Source: Cyclaneusma minus (lineage: Eukaryota > Ascomycota > Leotiomycetes > Marthamycetales > Marthamycetaceae). Taken from it: a stretch of 64,000 nucleotides of DNA. The stretch spans positions 186,001 through 250,000 of the forward strand of contig JAKZHN010000024.1 of the NCBI GenBank assembly GCA_037179335.1, written 5' to 3'. How positions within the stretch are numbered: position 1 is the first letter of the stretch; each line of letters opens with the position of its first letter. Below, piece by piece: positions 1-11,610 of the stretch. The translations under genes and the position numbers were made by a program. The notes under the pieces are model-generated. The model was not told the DNA's origin and did no database searches. It saw nothing but the letters and a program-made list of their open reading frames with translations.

Positions 1-223
1 CTATTATTCCCAAGGCACAGTTGTGACCTTCTGGCTTTGTGTGCAAATAGCGCGCCCGGTTTCGTCGACTCGAGAGCAGTTCTCCTTTGTTCATCAACCA
101 CCATTTGTCGAGAGCTTCGGTTTCTTCACTTGTACTCTGCACCTGAAATATCGCAACTACTTGCTATCGATCCGAAGTCGATTCTCGATACTCACCCGCA
201 TTCTTCCTGTCGAGTTGCCCACC
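1..223 (+). other. 5' leader of the kinase gene
   Basis: Contains no in-frame ATG for the downstream kinase; the reading frame is open here only from a GTG. It is best read as 5' untranslated region and promoter-proximal sequence. The first in-frame ATG is at 224, in a good fungal context (CACCATGG). Confidence 0.5.
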
Positions 224-2481
224 ATGGATCCCGAGATGTTGAGTTACTTCAAGCGCGATGCGCATTACAAGCGATATCCTGATTACATCTGGACCGGGCA
301 ACGCGAGTATTATGGGACTTATTACATCGATCTTAAGAGGAGGCAGGAACAGATGGCAGAAGAAGATGAAAGGGAGGCCAAGAGACCCAAGACTGGTGGC
401 GGGGCTAGCGGGGGTGATGAGCCGGAAGATTTTGGCTTTGGCGGTGGTGATGAACCTGAAGATTTCGGAGGGGATGAAGGAGGAGGTAAAAGCGCGATTC
501 AAGAAGCCTCTGAATATTACCGGAAACGAGCGGCGGCGTCTAATCAACGGGAAGTGGAGGCGAGGGAAAACAGGGGCGAGACGGGGTGGCTTGCATCACA
601 CAAGAAGTGGAAAAACGGCCCCTCTGAAGACCACAGGGGCATGGCGGTTCTAGGACAAGGAAGTTTCGGCATCGCGGGGCTTTTCCAGGCTTTTGACGAG
701 GACGACCCGGAGAAGGTTACCGACAGTGTTGTTGTCAAACAGACACCCGCCATGCCTGGTGGAGCCAGATGGGAGGGCCAGCTCCTGCAGCTTTTCCAAG
801 GCAAGTGTCCGCATATCCACCAGATCGTTGAAGGCCCCTACGAAGACGAGGGCCAGAAGACACTGGCGAGGTTGGACAATGGTCCTGTCGAGCGGATTCT
901 CACCGAGTATATGACATATACTCGGTACTATATGGTGGGAGGTACGCTGCTGAATTATCTGAAGCACCCAAAGAACAAACCCAGCGAGGCGCAAGCGTGG
1001 TCGATTTTTAAGTGTCTGGCTAAGGCTGTTCTTGCTTTGCATAAGGGTTCGGAGGATCTAGATGCGCCACGCTGGGAACATACACAGCTATGTATGTTTC
1101 CGAAGCTTTTTTCCGAAGCCCTTATTGAACAAAGAACAACGGCTCACACATACTAGGTCACTTTGACATCAAGAACGAAAATGGCAAGTCGAGCTTTTTT
1201 GGTTGAGAAATAAATTGGAGATCTAATGATTTCTATAGCTTTCGTCTCTTTCGTCGATGACGAAGAACATGGATATGGAAAGTACCCCATCGTCAAGGTA
1301 AGACACCCACCCATGTCAGTCAGACAAGACCAAAATGCGGTGGTCTCTGTTGTCCTCCATAGAGTTTTTAGACTAAAATTTTTACAGCTTGCCGATTTCA
1401 GCGTGTCTGCTTTTATTCCAGAAGACGAAGATGACTGGGAGGCCTTCCGGCGCCAGAACATGCAGCTTGGTAGGTCCTCTTTCTCTTTCTCTCCTCCCCT
1501 CAAACCCTGCATTCACTCATTTACTAATCTACATCTCCAGGAAACCCCTTTGTTCTTCCTCCAGTAAGCCCTCTTCGCACCCTATCCTCACCCTATCCCC
1601 ACCCCTCCCCCATATTCAAAATTTTCCTCAACAAAACTACCAAAACCCCATCTTTTGTGCATCTCCCTATACTGATTCCAATCCCACTCTTGCAGGAACA
1701 AGGAAATTCCCACCTGCGCCGCCAAAGACGCGGTGTTGATCCCGCGAGCGACCGGCTACAAGGCGAGCACATCTACCGCGAGTGTTTCCGCGAAGCCAAC
1801 CCAGAGTGGTATCCGCGCCAGTTGTATTCCGCCTATCACTATGACCACAACGAGAGCGTATCGAGTTATGAAGCGCGTCGGAAAGCTTGGGAAAAGGCGC
1901 TTTGGGTGCCTAAATATCCAGTCCCTGGGACGCCGGGGAACATCTGGTGAGACAGCGCGCTTTTTCCTTTTTCCCTGAATCAATGGGACATGGCATGGCA
2001 TTTTGTTTTTGATGTGTGGGGGGTGTATGGTCGGTCCATGGATTGAATAATGCTAATGACGGGGTGAATACGCAGGCAAATCGGTTGGTTGATGTACTGG
2101 ATTATCACCGGCCGCGGTGCGGCCACCGAAATCGAGGATCACTATCCCATGACGCGGCGAGGAAAGCGCGGTGTCACTTTCGGCGAGGTCAGTCATCATT
2201 CATTTCATTTCCCGCTCCCTCCCCCCTTATTCACCCTCACTCCCCACTTCTAAAACCTTTGTGGAAATGGGCGTTAACGGCGAGTACAGGATATGTTGGA
2301 TGACGAACTGTGCGATGGATATTCGCGCAGACTGCGCACGCTCATCTTCGATTGTCTGGCAGGCGAGCCTGGTGATCGTCCCAGACCGGACAGCTTGGTG
2401 AGGGATACGGACTGGTATTTTGAAATGGCGGTGCGTGCGGAGCGGATTGCTGAGCAAGAGGCTGCGGGCGCGGAGGAGTAG
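224..2481 (+). CDS. Divergent protein-kinase-like protein
   Basis: Eight exons fit: 224-1091, 1157-1183, 1239-1297, 1388-1469, 1541-1563, 1696-1946, 2076-2187 and 2290-2481, giving 537 residues. The N-terminal ~130 residues are acidic and Gly-rich with a basic RPKTG stretch. The kinase fold follows: a glycine loop (GQGSFG), a VVVKQ strand with the presumed ATP-binding lysine, a catalytic loop HFDIKNEN in place of HRDLKPEN, and DFS in place of DFG. The C-lobe ends with a GEPGDRPRPDSL segment, as in many kinases. The HRD and DFG aspartates are both present, so activity is possible although the motif is altered. The intron at 1184-1238 is GC-AG (gcaagt...ctatag) with a CTAAT branch point. Similar kinase-like proteins are common and lineage-specific in filamentous fungi. 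The substrate is unknown. Confidence 0.82.
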
Positions 2482-2968
2482 ATGGTTCGGGTTGAGGGTA
2501 GGGATGCTATGGTGGGGGTTTGGTGATTTGGTCTTGGTTTGTATGGAAGGCCTCAGAAAGGGATGACCTTTTTGAAAAGCATGACAGTCCTGGCTATTGA
2601 CCTAGCGATACGGGTGTTTGAGCCAGCTACTAGTGCTCACCTAGGCATGTTGGCGAAAATTCTGTTTCTAGATACTATGCAGACTTATACAGCCAGCGCT
2701 ACACAAAGAGAATTCCTACTAGTCCTACCCAGTAACCCAACGAAGAAATCCAAACATAAGAAGAATGGGGTCGCAAGTCTTGAGAAGTTCAAGATTTCGT
2801 CTCTGATACGCACCCGTAGGTGATATACTTCTATTATCTATACTCATTTCATTCAACAAACCAGCTCCGAACGCCTAACGCCACATCCTTGTATACCCAA
2901 CACGCCCTGATTCTCACCAAACTCAGTCCAATCCCTACCAGCTAGTGCATCTACAGTAGCAAGCAAGC
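2482..2968. other. Intergenic, convergent 3' ends
   Basis: Lies between the 3' ends of the kinase and the glycosyltransferase. The short open frame at 2539-2823 has no recognisable domain. I see no RNA gene or repeat. Confidence 0.5.
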
Positions 2969-4678
2969 TCAAGTCCAAACCAACTCCGCAATCTTCTCAA
3001 TCACGTTCCCCCTCCTCAACACATACCACTGCCGCACCTCCTTCCTCCTCCCCACCACCGTGTCCACAAACCCTGTTTCCGCATATGCCATCTTCCAGCT
3101 CAGTTTCTTCTCCTTCGGCACTTTTTCTCTGAACTTGCCGATTCCGAAATCCAACTCACCAACTGGTATGCCCAGGTATTCGTCAAATGTCGCTTCAGCG
3201 ATTTCCGGGTCAAAATCGATGCCTAGAGGGTATTGGGCGAGGCTGTAGCCGTTTGTCAAAATAATCGGTGCTTCGTCTTCCCGCTGTTTTTGTTTCGCAT
3301 GCTCTTTTGACAGGGCGTCTGCGCCGCGGTATTTGGATTTTGGCTCGGATGATGAGGGAGATGAGGATTGAGGAGATGATGAGGGGGAGGAGAATAGCCA
3401 ACGCTGCAACACACAATCTTCACCGCACACATCTCCTACAAGTGACAAGGGAGTTGGGTTTAGCCAGTGCCAGCTCTTCCAGTGATGCACACTCAGCATG
3501 TCATAACCGCTTTCGTAAAATCCTGACGGGTCGCCAAACATGTCTAGTTGATGCAGGCCGTCGAGCCAGCCGCTGCGCACTTCGGTGTGACGTTCTATAC
3601 ACCAGCACAATCGATGGTCGCCGTGGTATGTTTTCGCATCTTCGATTAGACATGCGTCGTGGATTTCGCGACCGTTCTCTAGGAGCCTGGAGGCGAGGGG
3701 AAGTGTGACGAAGATGCCGCCGCCGCCGTTGGGCGTGTGAATGCCATTTCCGCCTGTCAGAGTGTGGTCGGTCTGGTAGGAGAGCACTTCGGGGCGCGTG
3801 CCGAGCAGTGCTTGTGTGTTGGCGGGATTTGGAACAGCGTTGTGTAGATCATGGAGGAGAGCATGTGGACGTACGAAGAAAGTGTCGTCGTCGAGGAAGG
3901 CGAGCCAGGAGCGAGTTGGCTCGGTTGGTAACTGGCTTTGCTCGTACATGGCGGGGAGGAGGCTGAAATAGCGCTGCCCCATGGTGTCGTTGGGGTTCGA
4001 GTGGTGGACAGTTCCTGAGATGCCGGCCTCTTGGAGAAGCAAGGCTGCGGAAACAAGTTCTGAGTCGGTTGCATTGTGGAGGAGGACGAGGAGACCGGCG
4101 TTGTTGGTGGTGGGTGTTGGGTCGGTGGGGGAAGCGGGGCGCGTAAGGTAGCGCTGGAGGTGGGGGATGGAGTCTTGGAGGCGTTTGTGGAGGGTTGCGA
4201 TGCCGAACAGGATGGGGGAGAGATTGGTGTCGCCGGAGACGGGTGATGAGGTTGTGGGAAGCACGAGTGGGGGAAGACAGGAGGGTTGCGGGAAGGAAGT
4301 GATCCCTTCGTCGGCGAGTGCGGCGCCCTTGAGTACGACGGAAATCTCTGGAGGAAGCAAGTGCTCGTTCATGCGGCTCAACAGAGGTCTTGTTGCCAAT
4401 GTAGACTCAGTGGTGATGTGTCGTCGATAGTATGTGACATGGTCGGCTAGAGCTTCTGTTTGGTGTGTCTCGTTCAGATTTCTCTGGAAGGCGGAGATGT
4501 CGAGAGGATCGCAATCGCCATTTGGAGTCGACGAAAACGAGAATTGAAGGGTGTTTGGACGCCATGAAACAATGCGCTCAGTGCTGGAGGGAGAGTACTG
4601 GAAGCAAAAGACGACAAAGGAGACGAGCACGAGTAAAGAGAGGCTTTTGAGCCAGGAATTCCGTGAGAGTGTGGCCAT
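2969..4678 (-). CDS. GT31/Fringe-like glycosyltransferase, type II membrane protein
   Basis: Single exon, 569 residues, starting at the ATG at 4678. A short cytoplasmic N-terminus is followed by one hydrophobic segment (about residues 11-26), as in Golgi type II glycosyltransferases. The luminal part contains N-glycosylation sequons and the metal/nucleotide-sugar motif FLDDDTFF with Asp263-265, typical of the Fringe/DUF604 branch of GT31. A conserved GNGIHTPNGGGGI stretch and several cysteines follow. Near residues 430-465 there is a low-complexity Ser/Pro/Lys linker, then a tail. Family members transfer hexoses such as glucose or galactose in beta-1,3 linkage, usually during protein or cell-wall glycosylation. 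The donor and acceptor here cannot be told from sequence. No intron is needed. Confidence 0.8.
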   Translation of the reverse strand: MATLSRNSWLKSLSLLVLVSFVVFCFQYSPSSTERIVSWRPNTLQFSFSSTPNGDCDPLDISAFQRNLNETHQTEALADHVTYYRRHITTESTLATRPLLSRMNEHLLPPEISVVLKGAALADEGITSFPQPSCLPPLVLPTTSSPVSGDTNLSPILFGIATLHKRLQDSIPHLQRYLTRPASPTDPTPTTNNAGLLVLLHNATDSELVSAALLLQEAGISGTVHHSNPNDTMGQRYFSLLPAMYEQSQLPTEPTRSWLAFLDDDTFFVRPHALLHDLHNAVPNPANTQALLGTRPEVLSYQTDHTLTGGNGIHTPNGGGGIFVTLPLASRLLENGREIHDACLIEDAKTYHGDHRLCWCIERHTEVRSGWLDGLHQLDMFGDPSGFYESGYDMLSVHHWKSWHWLNPTPLSLVGDVCGEDCVLQRWLFSSPSSSPQSSSPSSSEPKSKYRGADALSKEHAKQKQREDEAPIILTNGYSLAQYPLGIDFDPEIAEATFDEYLGIPVGELDFGIGKFREKVPKEKKLSWKMAYAETGFVDTVVGRRKEVRQWYVLRRGNVIEKIAELVWT

Positions 4679-5705
4679 TGTGGGCAGAGAGAAGCCTCAC
4701 TCGATCGGCGGAGCGAGTGTAGAGGTCAAGCAGTGAAACAGATCATGTTCAGCGACGAATGGTGAGGAGGACGGGGAACAAAAGACGATTGACTTATTCG
4801 ACGCGGAAGAAGCTCACATGGCCAATATCGGAATGGCGGATGGACTTACGATCGATAGTTGGGCGGGTAGCTTATAACAGGACATGGTATCACTGGGGGA
4901 AATGGTTGTCGCTGGGGAAGCGGAAGCGGCGTCGAGAGGTCGAATTGGAACGACAAGTGGAAAGCTAATGTAGGCAGCCGGCGGCCCGGTGAAGCTTGGC
5001 TTCGGCGGTGGGCGCCACCGTTTGTGGAAACGATGTGAAAATAGTGACATGGCTTGAGGTTAAAAGCTCCTTTGGTTGAATGGATGAACCGGCTGCCAGC
5101 AGTCGAGTAGCATGATCCTTGGCAACGGCGGCGAGAAGGTCAAGTCCGTCAACAAACAGAGGAACCGAGGAAGCTGCTCTGAACAGCAAGCGATCATCGC
5201 ATGGGCTCTGCCTCCATGCACATGCACTGCACTGATCATCGTCATCGACTGCACAGTTGCACCTTGCCATTCCGTGGAGATGAAGAGAAGGGGACACGGT
5301 GAACACCGTGCACTTGTCTAGCCTGGACGCGAGACCAAATCAAGCTGCGGAGATTGACCTCGCTGCCGTCTTGGCGCAGGCAGAGAGCTATGTGGTAATC
5401 ATGGCACATGCGTATGCTACATACTGGCCCAAGTATTTCTGGGAACGGACGCGCCAACTCCACCACCATATGCCAAAAATATTAAGGCAGTCGCTAAATC
5501 GCATCTGGAGTTCTAGAATCGCATACAAATTGTGCATATCTACGAATGCGCGGTTGTCACTAATCCATCTCCAAGAGTGGAATAAAATATTCAGGGACGC
5601 TAGCTGGCAGTTGTCAAGTGAGAGGCGACGAGACGCTTTCCCGGCCGATGAACAAACGAAACCAAGTCCGCCAAAATTGTTACTCGTCCACCCCTGACAG
5701 TCTCA
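4679..5705. other. Intergenic region upstream of GT31 gene and downstream of ABC gene
   Basis: About 1 kb holding the glycosyltransferase promoter and the ABC transporter 3' flank. The short open frames (for example 5299-5697 +) lack domain signatures, paired splice sites or family resemblance. I see no RNA gene, and no repeat. Confidence 0.45.
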
Positions 5706-8700
5706 TCATTTGTCGAGTTCCTGCGATTGACACTGTATTGCTCTGTCAGCTGTTGTCACGAGCATCAGATCAGGAGACTTACCATCTGGTAGTAGACTCC
5801 CTTTCTCCTCAGCAAACTCGCGTGGTTACCACTCTCCAAAATTTTTCCGTCCCCAACCACAAAAATCACGTCAGCGTTCTGTACCGTGGCCAGCCTGTGT
5901 GCCACTACAACCATGGTCCGACCCTTGCCGGTTCTCTCGAACACAGCCTGTACCTGCTTCTCCGTCTCCGAGTCCAAATTCGACGTCGCCTCATCCAAAA
6001 GCAAGACCTTCGGATCCCGGATCAGTGCTCTGGCCTGTATGTCGGTCGTTAGTAGGCTCAAGTCTGATTGCTGGAGTGTTCGACTTACAATTGCAATGCG
6101 TTGTTTCTGGCCACCAGACAAGGCAAGGCCTCGCGCTCCGACCTTCGTGTCATAGCTGTCAGGGAGGGAGCAGATGAAGTCGTGCAACTCGGCTGCCTGA
6201 CATGCTTCGTGGACAGCCACATCCGATGTGTTCTCCTCGTCAACACCAAGTAGAATGTTCTCGCGGATAGTACCGTCGAAAAGCGTAGGCTCTTGCGCTA
6301 CAAGTGAGAGCAGATTGCGATACGGGCCCAGATCGATCTTGGAGATGTCCTGGCCGTTGAACAAAATTGCGCCCGACTGAACTTGGTAAAATCTTTCCAG
6401 CAAAGAAATGATGCTGGTTTTGCCACTGCCCGATGGACCGATAATCGCAGCAAACTGGCCTTGCTCGATTGTCAGGCTCAGCCCCTTCAAGACAGGAATA
6501 TCTCGAGTTGGGTATTTGAAGAATACGTTTTGCAATTCGATCTTGATGCCGTTTCTAAGCTCATTCTTTTGGCCGAAGGTAACGGCATTGGTCTTCGCGT
6601 TGTCTTCTTTCCTAGTCCTCAAGCTCTGGATACGGTTAGCAGCAGCAGAAGCCTGTGCGATGTTTGGACCAAAGTTCAGCCATTGGCCTGCGCCTAAACT
6701 GCCTTGTACGACGGCGAGGTACACCACCAGGAAATTGAAGGGCGCATACTGGTAAGCGGCAAGGAGCTGGCCTCCATACCAGAGGGCGAAAGCCATGCAG
6801 AGGAGGGAGATACTATCGCTCATAGCGAAGACCAAGGTGGAATACTTGGCTTTCTGGAAGACATTCTTGAGGTTATCTTCCAGTAGCTTCTCATATCTCG
6901 CAACAATTGTTCCTTCCATGGTCAGAGCTGTGACCGTTCTGATTGCTCCAATACTCTCTGTGGCGAATTTTGAGCTCTCTGCAAACACGTTGTTGTTCAT
7001 TTTCTCGAAAGCGGTCTCAAACTGGATACGGAAGTAGCCTGCTGCCAGAACAATTGGAATAGAGGAGCCAAAAGTGGCTGCGGCGAGCTTCCAACCGAAG
7101 TAAAATGATACCGTCATACACCCTATCACGTTAAAGACAGAGATCAGCATGAATGCCAAGTTGACACCAAGGAGTTGCTGAAGCTGAGTGGGGTCGTTGG
7201 AAATCCGGGCCGTGAGAGCTCCAACAGAGTTGTCCTTGCCATCGAAGAATGCGATCGGCTTCGAGAGGACGTTCGAGAAATACTCTCTGCGGTAAGTAGA
7301 GGTGACATGCTGATGTATTGTGTTAGTGCAAGGGCATCAGAGACAGGGGCAAAGACTCACATAAGAGACGTGATTTGACGTCCATCCCAACATGAAATGT
7401 CCTATTCCAACAGCACCAGCGAGAACAACAAACATGGTGCACCAGAAATTGGTGCTCGTCTGGAGATAATTTCCCCAGTAATCGAAGACCGAGATCAGAT
7501 GGGCGAACAGGTATGCCTGGAATGGATAACTTGCTAAACAAATGTCAGCATAAACGGGGCTCGACAGACGCCGAACGACACAACAAGACATCCATAACAT
7601 GGCAGGAATACTAACCACCGACGAATACGACCCCAATTGACATCACAGCAAACCATGGCCACTGGGATCTCTGTTCATACATCAGCAACCAGAAGCTTTT
7701 GAGGAAGCCCCGAGGCTCGAAGACCGGCTCCTCGGGTTCCTTTTGCAAAACCTGATTGCCAACTTCAAGGTCCTCTTCCTCATTAATTAGTGTCTCGGTA
7801 CTCACGCCCCTGAAGGCTTCACCGTCGTCTACCATCGCCGCCAACAGACCCTTGGTCTTCTCATCTTCTTGAGCCATGTTCAAAGACTGGGCGTTAACCA
7901 GCTTCCAGTACACACCATCTTTATACTCGATCAGGCTCTGATGTTTGCCCTGTTCTACAACTTTACCTTTGTGCAGAACGATGATCTTGTCAGCCTTTTT
8001 GATGGTGGACAAGCGATGAGCGATGGTGATTGTGGTTCGGCCTTCGGACACTTTGTCGAGGGCGGCTTGCACAATCTGCTCACTGCGCACGTCAATGGCG
8101 CTGGTTGCCTCGTCGAGTATGAGGATCTTGGGCTGCTTGACAACGCTGCGAGCTATAGCAATCCTTTGCCTTTGACCACCGCTGAGCTTGAGGCCGCCAT
8201 CGCCGACTTGAGTGTCATACCCCTATTGATTTCTCATCAGGACCAACCACGTTTCAATATTTCGCTTTTTACTTGGCTAGGGGAACGTACCTCAGGTAAT
8301 CGCACAATGAACTCGTCTGCGAACGCTTCTTTACAAGCCTGCTCGGCAAGCCCTCTCTTTACCTCATCTGACGCATTCTCCCACTCGGTACCGATTAAGC
8401 CATATTCCACATTCTTCAAGATAGTATCGTTGAAGAGGAATGGCTCCTGCTGCACGAGTCCGATCTGAGATCTCCAGTACTTCAGATCAATCTCATGCAA
8501 CTTCGTCTTACCAACACCAATATAGCCATTTCTCACAATCCATGGCGTCTGCAACACATATCAGCCCCAATCTCGCAACCAGCATCTACGACTCGCCAAA
8601 TTCAAAGTCCAATACAAACAAAAGAAGAAACTCGACTGCGGAACTCACAAAAATATTATTGAACCCATCTCTCTCCGCATCCAGTTCATACCACCTCTCA

Positions 8701-10945
8701 ATCAACGCCACAATCGTACTCTTCCCACTCCCACTGGCGCCAATAATCGCCGTGCTCTTCCCCTTCGGAAAGCGAATACACAAATCGTCCAAAATTTTCA
8801 CATCTGGTCTTGTCGGATAGAAGAAATTTACGTTCCACAGGACGATGTCGTCGTCGGCTCGAACGTCGGTGCGGCCGCTGGTCACGGGCTTGGGCGCGTC
8901 GATGATACTGAAGAAGACGCTGGCGGCGCCGGCAGCGCGGGAGAGGCCGGCGAGGGGCGCGGCGATGGAGGATACGGTTGTTACGATTGTCATTACTGAC
9001 ATGAGGACGCTGGGGTGGTGTTAGTGAAGGAAGCGAAGACGAAAGGGAAGGGAGCAGGGCAGACGCACACGATGAGGGTCTGAACGTTGGTTATTTCGAG
9101 GCGCATGTAGAGACGGATAGCCCACCAAAATGAGAGTGCGAAGGTTCTGAGACGAGGTTAGTATATCTGCTGGTCACTCGTCCAGTTTCTCAACTTACCC
9201 ATAAACAGCAAAGAACACTAAATCGCTTCCCGTCAGCACCCAAGATCTTCTGATAATGTTTAAAAGGAATAACGATAATCAACTTACCAGGCGCCTGCTG
9301 CAACGCAATCAACTTACTCATCCCCACCCCCCTCCTCCTCCCCTCCTCCACCCACCCCTCAAACCTCTTTCTCATCTTCTGTTCCGCCCCACACGCCTTC
9401 ACCATCCTCACCCCCATGAGTCCCTCACTCGCCACACTACTCGCTTGCCGTTCCGCATGCTCCACCTCTTTCATTCCCTTCATATAAAGCGGTATACTAA
9501 CCCCATAAACTATGCAAATAAACAGCAGGCCGGAACAAGTTACTAAAGTCAGGGAGGCGGAGTAGAGAAAGGAGATTATTATGGCGGTTATGATTAGAGA
9601 GATGGAACTGAGGAGGGAAGAGAGCGGAGAAAGGCCGGATTGGAGGAGCGAGGAGGAGGTGGTTATGATGGATGCGGTTTGGCCGGGGGGGAGGACGTCG
9701 AGGACGGAGATGGGGAGGGTGAAGAGGGATTTTATGTAGACGAGGCGGATTTTTGAGGAGATGCGGAGGGCGAGCATGCGGAATCCGAGCTGGGGAGCGA
9801 TGTTAGTAGGTTTTTGCTTTGATGGGGTGATAGGGGGATGTACGATGGCGATGTAGTCGAGGAAGAGGCGGCCGATGAAGAGATAGACCATGTAGAGGCT
9901 GCCGATTTGCTGTTAGCTGGAAATTTATGTGGTTCGAAATTGATGATGTCTGTAGCTTATCGGCATCCTGATGAAGAGCCACCATTGCTGCGTTTTCCAC
10001 ACTTATGGAAAACATTACTCTCGATCATTCACTTTGTTTCCAAGGACGCGCGCGACAGCGCAGGCGTCGAGGATGCAGCTCATATGGTTAATTATTCAAA
10101 CTTCTGAACGTTCACAAGTGCTCCTTGTCACCGATCTCCGTCTCCGTGGATTTCAAAAAGTGTGGTTCGCATCTCGTGTCCTATCCGGCCTTTAGAGACT
10201 GCCCGTTACTTAGATCGCCTTGAGAGACTTGGAAGAGTTCGAGTGCTCAGAATGAAAGTCATGATGAAGACAGTACGAATCATCTCTGACCATCTTCGAT
10301 ATTTGGAGCTTCAATACAGAAAATTGACAGCCACTAGCGACGATAGAAAGCGGGTCGTACTTACACATTGTCGTCAATGATCTTTTTGAACTGCTCGGGT
10401 CCTTCACCGGTATAATACGACATGTAGAAACCGCTGAAAGCAGAAACCATGCGGCCTAGCATTCGTTCAGCAATTTGAGATCACGATCAACAATAGTCAG
10501 GTAATGGGGGAAATTACCAAACACAATGTTCATCAACGGTAACGTGATACCGACACATATTGAAGCCAGAGAAGCAGCCACAAGCAGTAATTTGTCATAT
10601 GTCGTGGTGTATGAGAAGATCCGCTGTTTGGCAATGTCAACGTTTAATTTCACAGAGTTTGCTTTTGGGGTATATAGACATGTACTGCTTGCTTACCAGG
10701 AAATGCAGAAAGGTTACTTTGTAGTTGGCCTTGCTTGACTGCTTGTCTTTTGCATCCTTCGCTGCTGAAGCAGCCGCTGTTGATGCGGCGTCTGCTTCCG
10801 CTTGATTTGCTTCCTCGTTAGAAGCAGCAGTTTTCGAACCTTCTGCTGGCTCCTTAAGTGTTGCTGTCGAGCGATTGGTTGTTGGCGAAGCCGTGTCAGC
10901 GTTGAACTCCGACATGGAGATATTTTCGCTGATGTTGTCTGCCAT
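5706..10945 (-). CDS. MDR-type full-length ABC transporter (ABCB family)
   Basis: Fourteen exons fit, low coordinate first: 5706-5732, 5783-6034, 6089-7309, 7361-7533, 7616-8222, 8291-8548, 8649-9009, 9069-9146, 9199-9217 (19 nt), 9288-9789, 9844-9898, 10365-10455, 10518-10623 and 10697-10945. They give 1332 residues, the usual MDR length. The order is TMD1-NBD1-TMD2-NBD2. NBD1 has Walker A GASGSGKST (Lys463), Q-loop LVQQEPFLF and signature LSGGQRQR followed by ILILDEATSAID. NBD2 has GPSGSGKTS (Lys1130), LVAQEPTLF, LSGGQKQR and VLLLDEATSNLD. Both sites look catalytically complete. The N-terminus is Ala/Glu/Lys-rich and cytosolic. The last exon restores the family C-terminus (YYQMCQSQELDK). 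Family members expel hydrophobic compounds across the plasma membrane. Next to an HR-PKS and a release hydrolase, this one is a good candidate for product export or self-protection. The 466-nt intron 9899-10364 is unusually long; an alternative in-frame junction (donor gtgtaa, acceptor before CAAATC) would add three residues. Confidence 0.9.
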
Positions 10946-11610
10946 GGTGACTTTCGCGAAACAGCGAGTCTTGCGAACAGTGAACTCTGCTCTCAGCACC
11001 TCAACACTGGAGAGTTGCGGGGGGGGGTAGGGGGCCAGGGAGCAGAAACACTGAGATATGGACCTGGTGGGGCTGAACAGTCGGTGGGAAGGCCGGACAT
11101 GCCACAAGGGAGGCGAAGAACGCGAGGTGAGTTCAGGAATGTACACAGGGACACAGAGGGAACTTGAACCGGTTGAGCTGCCCCAACCTGACGCGTTCCA
11201 GCTGATAAGCGTCATGCAGGTGTCAGATGCAGGTCCCGATCTACCCCTGCGGCGATTTGGTGTGATCGATCTATTTGCATTTCCAGACGAGGCGCATCGT
11301 GATTACTGAACTTTCGTGTTATCACCATTATACAGCTAGGTGATCTAGAGGATCAATACGAGATAAATGAATTCGAGAATCACTTTGCAGAAAGTTGGTA
11401 TGTGATGGATTGTCCAGTCTGAATGACTGCCACCGTCACGTAGACGTAATTGGTGTGTATTCTATCGCGAAAGCAGTCAACGATTAGGAGCGAGACTCAG
11501 ACCCCATCAATTTTGCCTTTCTTCACTGAACCTGGGCTGTCTCCAACAGCCCCAAACTACCTCGAATTGTTTTCAACAGCAGAAAACAGCCCGAATCCTT
11601 CAAACTTGCT
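10946..11610. other. ABC transporter promoter and FSH1-hydrolase 3' flank
   Basis: Tandem minus-strand arrangement: this segment is upstream of the ABC start at 10945 and downstream of the hydrolase stop. A G run lies at about 11019-11028. No gene, repeat or RNA is recognised. Confidence 0.45.
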
